Shown in pieces: positions 1 through 7,263 of a DNA stretch of 13,793 nucleotides. The number at the start of each line of letters is the position of its first letter. The first letter of the stretch is position 1. Where the stretch lies: NCBI GenBank assembly GCA_034189325.1, contig JAXHUM010000101.1, forward strand, positions 1-13,793. The letters are read 5' to 3'. This stretch comes from JAXHUM01 sp034189325 (GTDB taxonomy: Bacteria > Desulfobacterota > DSM-4660 > Desulfatiglandales > Desulfatiglandaceae). A program made the position numbers and the translations under genes. The notes below the pieces were generated by a model that was not told the origin of the DNA, searched no databases, and saw only the letters and a program-made list of their open reading frames with translations.

Positions 1-114
1 GCCCGTAGACTTGGGACGAAATATCATGATAATAAACTGACTATCAAGGTCCTCGGCAAGGACTTCATCGTAAATCCCGGGAGGACTTTGCATCAGATAT
101 TTATATCCGCTCAT
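1..114 (-). CDS. 5' end of an unidentified protein gene, cut by the window edge
   Basis: On the minus strand an ATG at 114 opens a frame of 38 codons that stays open to the left edge. The peptide begins MSGYKYLMQSPPGIYDE and continues with a mixed, protein-like composition (Phe-Ile-Ile-Met-Ile-Phe near the edge). A TTG at 123 is an alternative start, with AGGGG a few bases upstream, and an in-frame stop at 142-144 limits the start to this interval. I do not recognise the family from so short an N-terminus. It would be divergent from the DUF2284 gene, sharing an upstream region of about 200 bp. The open frame and sensible start are what I see; that it is a real gene is inference. Confidence 0.5.
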   Translation of the reverse strand, partial: MSGYKYLMQSPPGIYDEVLAEDLDSQFIIMIFRPKSTG

Positions 115-322
115 GGATTTCAATACCCCTGTTAGACTACATCATCAGTCGAGGCTGAGTCGCTGTTTCAGGGGAATGCCTTTCATTCAGGGAGTTCGAA
201 GGCGGGAAGGCATGGGAGCACTTTTCAATTGAATGCAACTTCAGGATCAACCCTCCTCAAGAGATGAAAGTGAAACGCTTGGATGTAAACCCCTAATGAG
301 AAGTGATCAAAGGAATGCAGAA
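115..322. promoter_or_regulatory. Divergent intergenic region between the left-edge gene and the DUF2284 gene
   Basis: About 200 bp separate two divergent starts, so both promoters should lie here. The only structure I see is an inverted repeat CCCCTG at 126-131 with CAGGGG at 169-174. These arms are 37 bases apart and close to the minus-strand start. No convincing -35/-10 pair was found by eye. A plus-strand open frame extends back to an ATG at 233, so part of this region would be coding if that start were used. Confidence 0.3.
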
Positions 323-961
323 ATGAAAATAGAGGAAAGCAATCATAAATCATCAGGACATCAGGACAGAACTGAGACAAGCCTCAGAGAACTGGTCCGA
401 CTCTCCTGCCGACTCGGGGCCACGGATGCGGCCGTTCTTTCAACAGATGCCATCACCATTGAGGATCGTTTGGCCAATTTGTGCCGGGAACCTCGATGTG
501 AGAATTACGGGCTGTCGGCCAAATGTCCGCCGAACGTTTCAGGCCCCTCGGGATTCAGGAAAATCCTTAAAGACTACGAACATGCCATCGTCTTCAAGAT
601 TGATCTTCCCTCGGAGATCCTGCTCTCAAGCCAGCGTCGAGAAGTCTTTACACTGCTCCATGAGATCGCGGCCGCCGTCGAGCAATCAGCCGTTGAAATG
701 GGATTTAGCGATTCCAAGGCCTTTGCAGGCGGTTCCTGCAAACAGCTCTTCTGTAATAATCACGCTGACTGCCGTGTCCTGACAAAAATGGGGGAATGTC
801 GGAATCCTCAAAAGGCACGACCATCCATGTCAGGATTCGGGATCAATGTTTCAAAGCTTATGGAATCAGCAGGAATGACATACGGGCAAGTGAACCCTGA
901 ACTGGAAGGAAAAGACATATCCATAGGGACTGTCTGCGGACTGATTCTTATCGGAGGATAG
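323..961 (+). CDS. DUF2284-family predicted metal-binding protein
   Basis: The protein has 212 residues from the start chosen here. It carries the cysteine pattern of the DUF2284 family: Cys54, Cys59 and Cys68 (in LCREPRCENYG and AKCPPN) and a second cluster at Cys139, Cys144, Cys150 and Cys159, followed by the typical RPSMSGFGINV segment. The spacing suggests an iron-sulfur or other metal site; the biochemical role of the family is not established. Members often occur near corrinoid methyltransferase and other C1 genes in anaerobes, which fits this neighbourhood. I chose the ATG at 323 because AAAGGA lies 8 bases upstream. The frame is also open from an ATG at 233 with no good ribosome binding site, and the extra 30 residues look non-conserved. 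The gene ends in TAG. It lies 268 bp before the regulator gene, so it may not share its transcript. Confidence 0.8.
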   Translation: MKIEESNHKSSGHQDRTETSLRELVRLSCRLGATDAAVLSTDAITIEDRLANLCREPRCENYGLSAKCPPNVSGPSGFRKILKDYEHAIVFKIDLPSEILLSSQRREVFTLLHEIAAAVEQSAVEMGFSDSKAFAGGSCKQLFCNNHADCRVLTKMGECRNPQKARPSMSGFGINVSKLMESAGMTYGQVNPELEGKDISIGTVCGLILIGG

Positions 962-1229
962 AAAGTCCCTCTCACGATGAGCAGGGACCCAGACGATCAC
1001 CTCATGCTCTTGATCCGCTAATCCCCGGATTGATTTCTAGAAGACGGCACACAATGGGAATACAGCATTTGTTGACAGGCTAAGAAGAATCCAGAAGGGT
1101 AAGCATATAAAGAGCCCTGGATTAAGGGCCTGCATTTGGAGGGGAGATCCTTTCTAAATAGACATAATCCCTATTTCAGGATAGAATTAAAAACTTAGAT
1201 TATAAAGAACTTCTGCAAAGGATGCGATT
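962..1229. promoter_or_regulatory. Intergenic region upstream of the MarR-type regulator gene
   Basis: This 268-bp stretch must hold the regulator's promoter if the gene is transcribed separately from the DUF2284 gene. A good -35-like TTGACA lies at 1072-1077, but the nearest TATAAA (1106-1111) is 28 bases away, too far for a standard promoter. An AT-rich TATAAA at 1201-1206 lacks a recognisable -35 box. I see no hairpin plus T-run that would end the upstream transcript. The ribosome binding site AAAGGA at 1217-1222 serves the ATG at 1230. Confidence 0.3.
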
Positions 1230-1721
1230 ATGGCAGGAAATGACAAAGCAAATACACCTATATTACCGGTTGGTGTCCATGCTGAACGAATTAAGCAAAT
1301 AATTTACTCTATACGTAGGCTGATGCAGGCTGGAGAATTTTACACAAAGGAACTAAACAAGATATATAACGTGAGTTCGGCCCAGCTCAATAGTCTTCTG
1401 TCCCTCTATGAAAACGGTCCACTGTCTCCTTCCCAGATTGCCAAGCATATCCTGGTCAATTCAAGTACAGTCACCGGAATTATAGATCGTTTAGAGCAAA
1501 AGGGACTGGTAAGGCGATTGCGGATCTCACCTGATCGCAGGGTGATTACCGTCGAGCTGACTAAAAACGGAAGGGTCCTTGCTGAAAATGCTCCCCCTCC
1601 TGTTCAACAAAAAATAATCGATGGCCTCAACAAATTATCGGAAGACCAAATAGAACAGACTGCCGACATTCTTCTCAGCCTCACGAATATGCTTGATGTC
1701 CAGGATCTGGAAGTGACTTGA
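1230..1721 (+). CDS. MarR-family winged-helix transcriptional regulator
   Basis: This 163-residue protein is of normal MarR length. After an N-terminal dimerisation helix (about 17-47), the winged helix-turn-helix spans roughly residues 50-112. The recognition part is SPSQIAKHILVNSSTVTGII, followed by the wing RRLRISPDRRVITVELT, which carries the Asp-Arg pair typical of MarR wings. The C-terminal helices finish the dimer interface. The overall pattern reminds me of the MarR subgroup that controls compatible-solute genes (EctR/CosR type); this is an impression, not an alignment. It stands about 400 bp before the methyltransferase-transporter operon on the same strand. A candidate operator lies at 2036-2059, so it is the obvious local repressor, probably relieved by the imported amine or a breakdown product. 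The start is supported by AAAGGA 7 bases upstream. Confidence 0.88.
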   Translation: MAGNDKANTPILPVGVHAERIKQIIYSIRRLMQAGEFYTKELNKIYNVSSAQLNSLLSLYENGPLSPSQIAKHILVNSSTVTGIIDRLEQKGLVRRLRISPDRRVITVELTKNGRVLAENAPPPVQQKIIDGLNKLSEDQIEQTADILLSLTNMLDVQDLEVT

Positions 1722-1771
1722 GCCTAAGGTGAAAAACCATGGCCTCATTGGGATCGGCGGTACTTCCGGTG

Positions 1772-1812
1772 GTGAAAAGCACCTGTGTTTTTTCACAGGG
1801 CCATAGCACAGG
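1772..1812. repeat. Overlapping inverted repeats forming mutually exclusive hairpins
   Basis: GTGAAAA (1772-1778) pairs with TTTTCAC (1790-1796). CCTGTG (1782-1787) pairs with CACAGG (1794-1799) across a loop of six T. The two stems share the CAC, so both cannot form at once. A second CACAGG at 1807-1812 could replace the first as partner. The site is 50-90 bp past the regulator's stop. No T-run follows the second stem, so it is not a standard intrinsic terminator, although the T-rich loop is suggestive. Confidence 0.4.
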
Positions 1813-1997
1813 TCTATATATCTTCAAATGAAAGTACAAGTCGTACAGGCTCCCTGAGTGGTGGAAAGAGGTTGTTTCAGAGATCAAGTGTCAAGTCCGG
1901 TTTCATTTTTTGATGGGAGGCATCTGTCTTCCCCCCTTGAACTTACCAATACTACAACCACCGTATAAGTCAAAAAAAGGAAAATCCCAAAAACAAC

Positions 1998-2026
1998 TTG
2001 ACTAATACCCCTCATTGCCCTATTAC
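1998..2026 (+). promoter_or_regulatory. Sigma-70-type promoter for the methyltransferase-transporter operon
   Basis: A -35 box TTGACT (1998-2003) and a -10 box TATTAC (2021-2026) are separated by exactly 17 bases. They match the consensus hexamers at 5 of 6 and 4 of 6 positions. Transcription would begin near 2033, leaving a leader of about 105 bases before the first gene. A strong palindrome begins right at the expected start point, as in repressor-controlled promoters. Confidence 0.55.
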
Positions 2027-2035
2027 TTTCAATAG

Positions 2036-2059
2036 AAATAATATGATTTGATATTATTT
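2036..2059. promoter_or_regulatory. 24-bp palindrome, candidate MarR operator
   Basis: AAATAATAT (2036-2044) and ATATTATTT (2051-2059) are perfect 9-base inverted repeats around the spacer GATTTG. The sequence also contains two ATTTGAT direct repeats (2046-2052 and 2056-2062) ten bases apart, one helical turn. Its size and position just downstream of the predicted transcription start fit a dimeric winged-helix repressor such as the MarR protein encoded upstream. The assignment to that protein is inference; I saw no second copy elsewhere in the window. Confidence 0.5.
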
Positions 2060-2090
2060 GATTTCGCATAAATTCCGGACAATGTTGAGG

Positions 2091-2103
2091 CCCCTTTAAG
2101 GGG
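2091..2103. repeat. Short GC-rich inverted repeat in the operon leader
   Basis: CCCCTT (2091-2096) and AAGGGG (2098-2103) flank a single T. With a one-base centre it would need to open several pairs to form an RNA hairpin, so it is more likely a DNA-level site or chance. It lies between the predicted operator and the ribosome binding site of the first methyltransferase gene. Confidence 0.25.
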
Positions 2104-2137
2104 TGTCACCAAAAAAGTGCTTTGGAAGGAGAGAGGT

Positions 2138-3352
2138 TTGAAAGAGGAACAGGTTCAAATATCACAATCGGTGCTGGGTAAAGATACTGTAGATATGCTT
2201 TTTCAGGTCCAGAGGGATGCTCTCTGGATACTGGAAAACCTTGGGGTTGGGTGCAAGCAAAAGGATTTGCAGGATGTCTTCAGAGAATTCGAGAGCGCAG
2301 GTCAGGCTGTAGTCTATGAAGATCGGATTTATTTGACAGAGTCGTTAGTCGACCATTGTCTCGAAACCGTCCCGGGGGTTTCTGAATTTTTTGTTCCCCT
2401 GAACAGCTTTTTCATCGGTGGGACAGCTCCCTATGTCTATGATGAGGAAGAACGAAAGGGAGGCCTGTTCCCCACACCGGAACATGCGGCCCAGATTGCC
2501 CGGATCGCTGAAAAGAACAGTGTGGTGGCCGGAATGGGGCGGGGGATTAAGTTGAAGGACGAAGTCCAGCAGATGAACATAATGGTAGAGAACTGCACCA
2601 AGCCCCTTTATTTTGCAGTGACTTCGGATCCCTCCCTTGAAAGGGCAAAAGAGATCTATTCGGAAAGAGGGAATATCATGATCGTCTTTTGTCTCACCCG
2701 CCCTCCATTAGAGGTCAATGAAAATTTCTCTGATGATTTTGTTAAGGTAGTCAGGGCCGGGCTCCCGGTATTTATTTCCGCCATGCCTATGGCAGGCATC
2801 AGCGCTCCTTATTGTTATAACGGCGTTCTTTCCATGACCCATGCAGAGGTCCTCTTTGGCATTTGCGCCGCGCAATTGCTCAATCCCGGCATAACCTGTG
2901 TTCACGCCGGATATCCGACAATTGCCGATCCGAGAATTGAGTACAACCCGAACTACGGACTCATCAGCCACAACTTTTTAAATATCCTTATGGCCCACCT
3001 GAACCTTATGCTGGATCTCCCCACTTTTCAAAGCGCAGGCACGACCCATGAAGAGCACCCAACGGAAAAGGCCTATGCAGATGCCAGGATGGGTCAGGCC
3101 CTATGCCTTAAATACGGCGTGCACATTATCCGGCACCCCTTTGCGTTTCTCAGATATCTCATTGATTTCTCATTTTCAAAACTGGAAAAGTCTATAGAGA
3201 TTGCCACAGAGGTGAGCCCGGAGGATGCTCCCGAAGTGGAGATGGCGGTCTATGACGAAAGGGGAATGGAATCCATCAAACGGATCGGGCTGGGGATGTA
3301 TATGGAAGATCCCCTCACGACAGCCAATCTTGGAAAACTTTTTGTTGATTAG
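2138..3352 (+). CDS. MttB-family (non-pyrrolysine) corrinoid-dependent amine methyltransferase, copy 1
   Basis: The protein has 404 residues from the start chosen. It belongs to the trimethylamine methyltransferase MttB superfamily, whose characterised non-pyrrolysine member MtgB moves a methyl group from glycine betaine to a corrinoid protein. Family landmarks are the N-terminal helix with RDALWILENLGVGC, the glycine turn FFIGGTAPYVYD, and the barrel core with SAMPMAGISAPY, MTHAEVLFG and NPGITCVHAG. There is no in-frame TAG inside; TAG is the ordinary stop, at the same place as in the second copy, so pyrrolysine is not expected. It is shorter than pyrrolysine MttB (nearly 500 residues). A GTG at 2117 extends the frame, but the strong site GGAAGGAG (2124-2131) points to TTG at 2138. 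It is first in the operon, 28 bp before the synthetase-like gene. The substrate is not determinable. Confidence 0.85.
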   Translation: MKEEQVQISQSVLGKDTVDMLFQVQRDALWILENLGVGCKQKDLQDVFREFESAGQAVVYEDRIYLTESLVDHCLETVPGVSEFFVPLNSFFIGGTAPYVYDEEERKGGLFPTPEHAAQIARIAEKNSVVAGMGRGIKLKDEVQQMNIMVENCTKPLYFAVTSDPSLERAKEIYSERGNIMIVFCLTRPPLEVNENFSDDFVKVVRAGLPVFISAMPMAGISAPYCYNGVLSMTHAEVLFGICAAQLLNPGITCVHAGYPTIADPRIEYNPNYGLISHNFLNILMAHLNLMLDLPTFQSAGTTHEEHPTEKAYADARMGQALCLKYGVHIIRHPFAFLRYLIDFSFSKLEKSIEIATEVSPEDAPEVEMAVYDERGMESIKRIGLGMYMEDPLTTANLGKLFVD

Positions 3353-3380
3353 GATTTTTCAACTTGCTTGGAGGTAAAGA

Positions 3381-4991
3381 ATGTGCGGCATAGCGGGATG
3401 TATCGGCGTAAGAGATAAAGAGGTTATTAACAGGATGCTGGATGCCCTCCCCCATCGGGGACCGGATGACAGAGGCATTCATGTTAACGGAAATGGTGTT
3501 TTCGGCCATACACGTCTGTCCATTGTAGACGTGGCCCAGGGACATCAGCCCATACTGGCCAGTGGGGGCAAACAGGGTATTGTATGCAATGGAGAGATAT
3601 ATAATTTCAAAAAAATCAGGGAAAAGCTCTCCTCTAAATACTCCTTCGAGACCCAATCGGATACAGAAGTCATTCTTCATCTCTACCAGGACAAGGGCAC
3701 TGAATGCGTTAAGGAATTGGACGGCATGTTCGCTTTTGCCATATTTGATGGCGATGACTTCATGATGGCCAGAGACCCTATCGGAATAAAACCACTCTAC
3801 TATGGGTATAAAGGGGACAAGCTCTATTTCACATCCGAGCTTGGTGCCATGAGTCTTGCCGGCCTGAACGAGGTCCATGAATTCCCGGCCGGCCACTATT
3901 ATACGCCAAAACAGGGATTTGTACCCTACTATCAAATCCCTGAAATCGAAGACCACCTTTTGACCGAGATTGAAGAAACCTCGGATTTGATTCGTGAAAC
4001 ATTCATCCGTGCTGTCAAGAAAAGATTGTTGGCCGATCCGGAGGTCCCTGTAGGGTCCTTTTGCAGCGGCGGCCTGGACAGTAGCCTTGTGGCGGCCATT
4101 GCCGCCGATGAAATCCCGCACCTCCATACCTTTGTCGTTGGCATGGAGGATGCTCTCGGCGATGTGAGCGATGACGTAAAAGCGGCCCGGATTGCGGCCA
4201 AGCACATCGGTTCCACGCACCATGAGTTGCTCTTTACGGAACAGGAATACTACGAAGCCCTTCCCATAGTCATCAAAGAACTTGAGAGTTATGATCCTTC
4301 CCTGGTGCGTTGCGCCGTCCCCTGTTACTTCACATGCAAACTAGCTGCTGATTATGTGACAGTGGTGCTTACGGGCGAAGGCGCCGACGAGATATTCACC
4401 GGCTACCATTATATGAAGCATTTCCCCTTTGATAAACTCAACCTCGAAGCCAGACGATGCATCGGCAACCTCCACAACATCAACCTTCAAAGGGCTGATC
4501 GCATGGGCATGTTCTTCAGTCTTGAACTGAGGGTCCCATTTCTGGATGAGGCCATGGTCGATCTTTCCATGAAGATACCACCGGAACTGAAGATCCGCGA
4601 GCATAACAACGCAAAGATAGAAAAATGGATATTACGCAAGGCATTTGAAGACACAGGTTATCTCCCCGACGAAATCTTGTGGCGTTATAAGGTCCAGTAT
4701 ACTCAGGGGGCAGGCTGTGAAAGCCTGGGAGAAGAGCTGGCCCATAAAGAGATGAGTCAGGAAGAATTTGAAAAGATCAAGGCCGAAAATCCCAAGGCGA
4801 CTATTAACAGCAGGGAGGCGGCCTATTATTTCAAGATATTTCGGCAGTTTCATCCGCAGGACTCCATCCTGGGCTCTATTGGGATATGGACCGGGTTTGA
4901 CTTTGCCGAGGAGAGGGAACAAGTCCGGGGGACAGTGGATGGAGACTTAAAACATGACCACGGCAACCTCGGAACTGAGGGCGTTGCCTAA
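3381..4991 (+). CDS. asnB: Class II glutamine-dependent asparagine synthetase-like amidotransferase
   Basis: This 536-residue, two-domain enzyme is close in length to E. coli AsnB. The N-terminal glutaminase has the Cys2 nucleophile after Met removal (MCGIAG), Arg45 in HTRLSIVD, Asn70-Gly71-Glu72 and Asp94 (SDTE). The C-terminal ATP-pyrophosphatase domain has the PP-loop SGGLDSS (229-235), TGEGADEIFTGY (331-342) and the RADRM...RVPFLDE block (371-390). It should release ammonia from glutamine and add it to an adenylated carboxylate, with aspartate the default acceptor. The segment around 300-315 (LESYDPSLVRCAVPC) differs from the one I recall for E. coli AsnB (IETYDVTTIRASTPM), so another acceptor is possible. 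GGAGGT lies 5 bases before the ATG. Its place between a methyltransferase and an amine oxidase hints at a catabolic or amide-forming role rather than plain asparagine supply; that is inference. Confidence 0.85.
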   Translation: MCGIAGCIGVRDKEVINRMLDALPHRGPDDRGIHVNGNGVFGHTRLSIVDVAQGHQPILASGGKQGIVCNGEIYNFKKIREKLSSKYSFETQSDTEVILHLYQDKGTECVKELDGMFAFAIFDGDDFMMARDPIGIKPLYYGYKGDKLYFTSELGAMSLAGLNEVHEFPAGHYYTPKQGFVPYYQIPEIEDHLLTEIEETSDLIRETFIRAVKKRLLADPEVPVGSFCSGGLDSSLVAAIAADEIPHLHTFVVGMEDALGDVSDDVKAARIAAKHIGSTHHELLFTEQEYYEALPIVIKELESYDPSLVRCAVPCYFTCKLAADYVTVVLTGEGADEIFTGYHYMKHFPFDKLNLEARRCIGNLHNINLQRADRMGMFFSLELRVPFLDEAMVDLSMKIPPELKIREHNNAKIEKWILRKAFEDTGYLPDEILWRYKVQYTQGAGCESLGEELAHKEMSQEEFEKIKAENPKATINSREAAYYFKIFRQFHPQDSILGSIGIWTGFDFAEEREQVRGTVDGDLKHDHGNLGTEGVA

Positions 4992-5024
4992 TATAATATC
5001 TGCTGGATTTACAGGAGGGATAAA

Positions 5025-6356
5025 ATGTCATTTCCAACTCATAAGAAGTATATAATCATCGGGGCCGGGATCCATGGCCTCAGCACAGCCTGGCACCTTG
5101 CAAGAGAGCTTAAGAACAGGGGGACCGGTTCGGGTGAAGATATTTTGATAATAGACAAGGGATCCATCGGGGCCGGTGCCTCGGGGATCGCCTGTGGTGT
5201 CATCCGCAACAACTATTATCAACCGGCCATGCAAGAACTCATTGCCCATAGCGTTGATGTGTGGGAGGAAGATGCGGAAGGATACGGGTATCTGCCGGTG
5301 GGTTATATGCAGATATCCCCTGAAAGGATGCATGCCGGCGTAGCCGACATTTACGGCAGGCAGGAAGATATAGGATATGATTCGGAATTCATTGAAGGGG
5401 AAAAAGACTGTCTGAAATACATGAGGAAGAACGTCTTTGAGGACTGGCAGGCCCAAAATGTAACCTCCATACTACATGAAAAAAGGGGGGGATACGCCCA
5501 CAACACAAAGGCCCTCTATCGGCTGGCAAACAAGGCTGAGGCCGAGGGTGTTCGAGTTCTCACAGGGGTCGCTGTAACGGGATTGCCCTATAACGGCTGT
5601 GTAACTTCGGTAGAAACCACAAAAGGCACCATTGAATGTGATTATGTCGTTATCGGCGCCGGCCCATGGGCAAACAGTTTCTGGGATATGCTTGACATGC
5701 CGGCCAGGATTGATATCACGAACGAGAATGGAGATGTTCATCCCGATATTAAAATGTGGACATACTGGTCTCTCCAGGAAGGGACCCTTGGTGTTGAGCC
5801 GTCATACGGAATGGACAATAACGGCAAGATGCCTCCGGTCATCCATGTGGATACCGACGCCCCTCTCTTTTCCAGCGAAGACGGCTCCCTGATCACCGAA
5901 CAGATGTGGGGGATCTACTACAAGCCTGATTTTCACTTCAACGGAATTCAGGGAGGCGCCACGCCGAACCTGGTTACAAAGGAAAAAGTATCGATTGACC
6001 CCTATGGCATTGATTCCCCGGATTTCATTGTGGGACCGGAATTCGCCCACACCTGGACCTCTGCCCTGGCCCACTGCCAGAAACGATACGAACACAAATA
6101 CCACCGGTACAGGAAAGAACCCTCCGGCGGTCTCGGGGCCTTCACGCCTGATAATTTCCCAATCTTTGATGTTATGAGACAGAATTGCTTCCTGATCGCT
6201 GACTCCAGCCACGGATATAAGATGATCGGAGTCGGCAAGCTTGTAGCAAAAGAGATCATGGGAGAATCGCAGCCCCTGTTGGACCCCTTTCGATTTGATC
6301 GCTATGAAAAGGGAAAGATGCTCCCCGAATCAGACAGCCCCTTCCCATGGAGCTGA
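5025..6356 (+). CDS. FAD-dependent amine oxidoreductase (DAO / sarcosine oxidase-like)
   Basis: This 443-residue flavoprotein is of the DAO superfamily, which includes sarcosine and dimethylglycine oxidases or dehydrogenases and D-amino acid oxidase. The N-terminal dinucleotide fold is GAGIHG (13-18) with the ribose-binding acidic residue Asp44 in LIIDKG. A further flavin motif is VVIGAGPWA (208-216). The C-terminal FAD contacts lie in GGLGAFTPDNFPIFD and SSHGYKMIGVGK. The family oxidises secondary or tertiary amines to imines, often removing an N-methyl group. In an anaerobe the electrons would go to an electron-transfer protein rather than oxygen. AGGAGG is 6 bases before the ATG. It sits 33 bp after the synthetase-like gene and 4 bp before the hydrolase gene, so translation of the three is probably coupled. 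It has no signal peptide and should act in the cytoplasm. Confidence 0.85.
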   Translation: MSFPTHKKYIIIGAGIHGLSTAWHLARELKNRGTGSGEDILIIDKGSIGAGASGIACGVIRNNYYQPAMQELIAHSVDVWEEDAEGYGYLPVGYMQISPERMHAGVADIYGRQEDIGYDSEFIEGEKDCLKYMRKNVFEDWQAQNVTSILHEKRGGYAHNTKALYRLANKAEAEGVRVLTGVAVTGLPYNGCVTSVETTKGTIECDYVVIGAGPWANSFWDMLDMPARIDITNENGDVHPDIKMWTYWSLQEGTLGVEPSYGMDNNGKMPPVIHVDTDAPLFSSEDGSLITEQMWGIYYKPDFHFNGIQGGATPNLVTKEKVSIDPYGIDSPDFIVGPEFAHTWTSALAHCQKRYEHKYHRYRKEPSGGLGAFTPDNFPIFDVMRQNCFLIADSSHGYKMIGVGKLVAKEIMGESQPLLDPFRFDRYEKGKMLPESDSPFPWS

Positions 6357-6360
6357 TTCG

Positions 6361-7209
6361 TTGGATGTTACTATCCTCGGTTCAGGGGGATGCATGGTCA
6401 TCCCCAAACCCCTCTGCCAATGCCGAATATGTGAAGAGGCAAGAACAGAGGGGATTCCTTACGAAAGGTCAGGGCCGTCAGCATTTATCCACGACGAGAA
6501 TATCCTGATCGACACCCCGGCGGAAATCGCCTCCCAGTTGAACAGGTGTTCCATAAAACATATCGACCATTTGATGTTTACCCATCTCGACCCGGATCAT
6601 GTGGAAGGATTTCGGGTGGTAGAACAGATCAGTCTTGATTTTCGCACCTGGAGATCGTATCCCCAAAAACAGATCCGATTGATTCTTCCTGAACCTCTAA
6701 ACGAGAAGGTCGAAAATATCCAATCCCTTTACGGCCCGGTGATTCATTTTTATGTGAACAATGGATTCATAAAAGTCACAACGTTTCACGATACAATATC
6801 GGTCGGCGACATTCAGGTGACCGCAGTCCCGGTGGACAGGGGAGATCAGACGGCATTTATATATGTTTTCGAAAAACAGGGAAAGCGAGTGGTTTACGCC
6901 CCCTGTGATATCAAGCCGTTTCCGGAGGGACAAAAGGAGGTTCGGAAGCCGGATATATTGATCATTCAACCTGGTATTTTTGAAGAGGGGCTGAAGCATG
7001 GCTTCCGCTACCCGAAGGATCATATCTCCAGGACCACCCTTTATACCTTTGAAGAGACCATGGCCCTGGCTAAAAGGATAGAAGCCAAAAAGACTCTATT
7101 CGTCCACCTTGAAGAGTACTGGAACAGAAGCCACGATGATTATTGTGCTATGGAGGAGAGATTTGATAACATCCGTTTTGCTCACGACGGTATGCGAGTG
7201 CAGGTTTGA
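6361..7209 (+). CDS. Metallo-beta-lactamase-fold hydrolase, PhnP-like
   Basis: From the TTG at 6361 the protein has 282 residues and begins LDVTILGSGG, the usual start of this fold. GGAG lies 8 bases upstream and the previous gene's stop is 4 bp before. The frame is open further back to TTG 6295 and ATG 6304, but these would overlap the oxidoreductase gene with low-quality sequence. The structural zinc-type motif CQCRIC (Cys19, Cys21, Cys24) matches PhnP-like enzymes, which hydrolyse cyclic phosphates or other phosphodiesters. The main metal motif reads THLDPDH (74-80), with Asp77 where His is usual. The later metal-site His appears replaced in VPVDRGDQ (156-163). Asp183 in YAPCDIKP and His249 in LFVHLEEY are kept. 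The role in the pathway is unknown; ester, lactone or phosphodiester cleavage are all possible. Confidence 0.75.
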   Translation: MDVTILGSGGCMVIPKPLCQCRICEEARTEGIPYERSGPSAFIHDENILIDTPAEIASQLNRCSIKHIDHLMFTHLDPDHVEGFRVVEQISLDFRTWRSYPQKQIRLILPEPLNEKVENIQSLYGPVIHFYVNNGFIKVTTFHDTISVGDIQVTAVPVDRGDQTAFIYVFEKQGKRVVYAPCDIKPFPEGQKEVRKPDILIIQPGIFEEGLKHGFRYPKDHISRTTLYTFEETMALAKRIEAKKTLFVHLEEYWNRSHDDYCAMEERFDNIRFAHDGMRVQV

Positions 7210-7263
7210 TACGATAGGGATCACATTCAGATCCTGAAAAGGGCTCAGGGAGCAAAGCCGATC

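Noticed and set aside
1072..1111. TTGACA with a downstream TATAAA as promoter of the regulator gene
   Set aside because: The boxes are 28 bases apart, far outside the 16-18 base spacing needed.
3315..4223. Long minus-strand frame of 302 codons opposite the AsnB-like gene
   Set aside because: It lies almost entirely antisense to a clearly identified synthetase with intact motifs, and its translation resembles no family; it is a codon-bias shadow.
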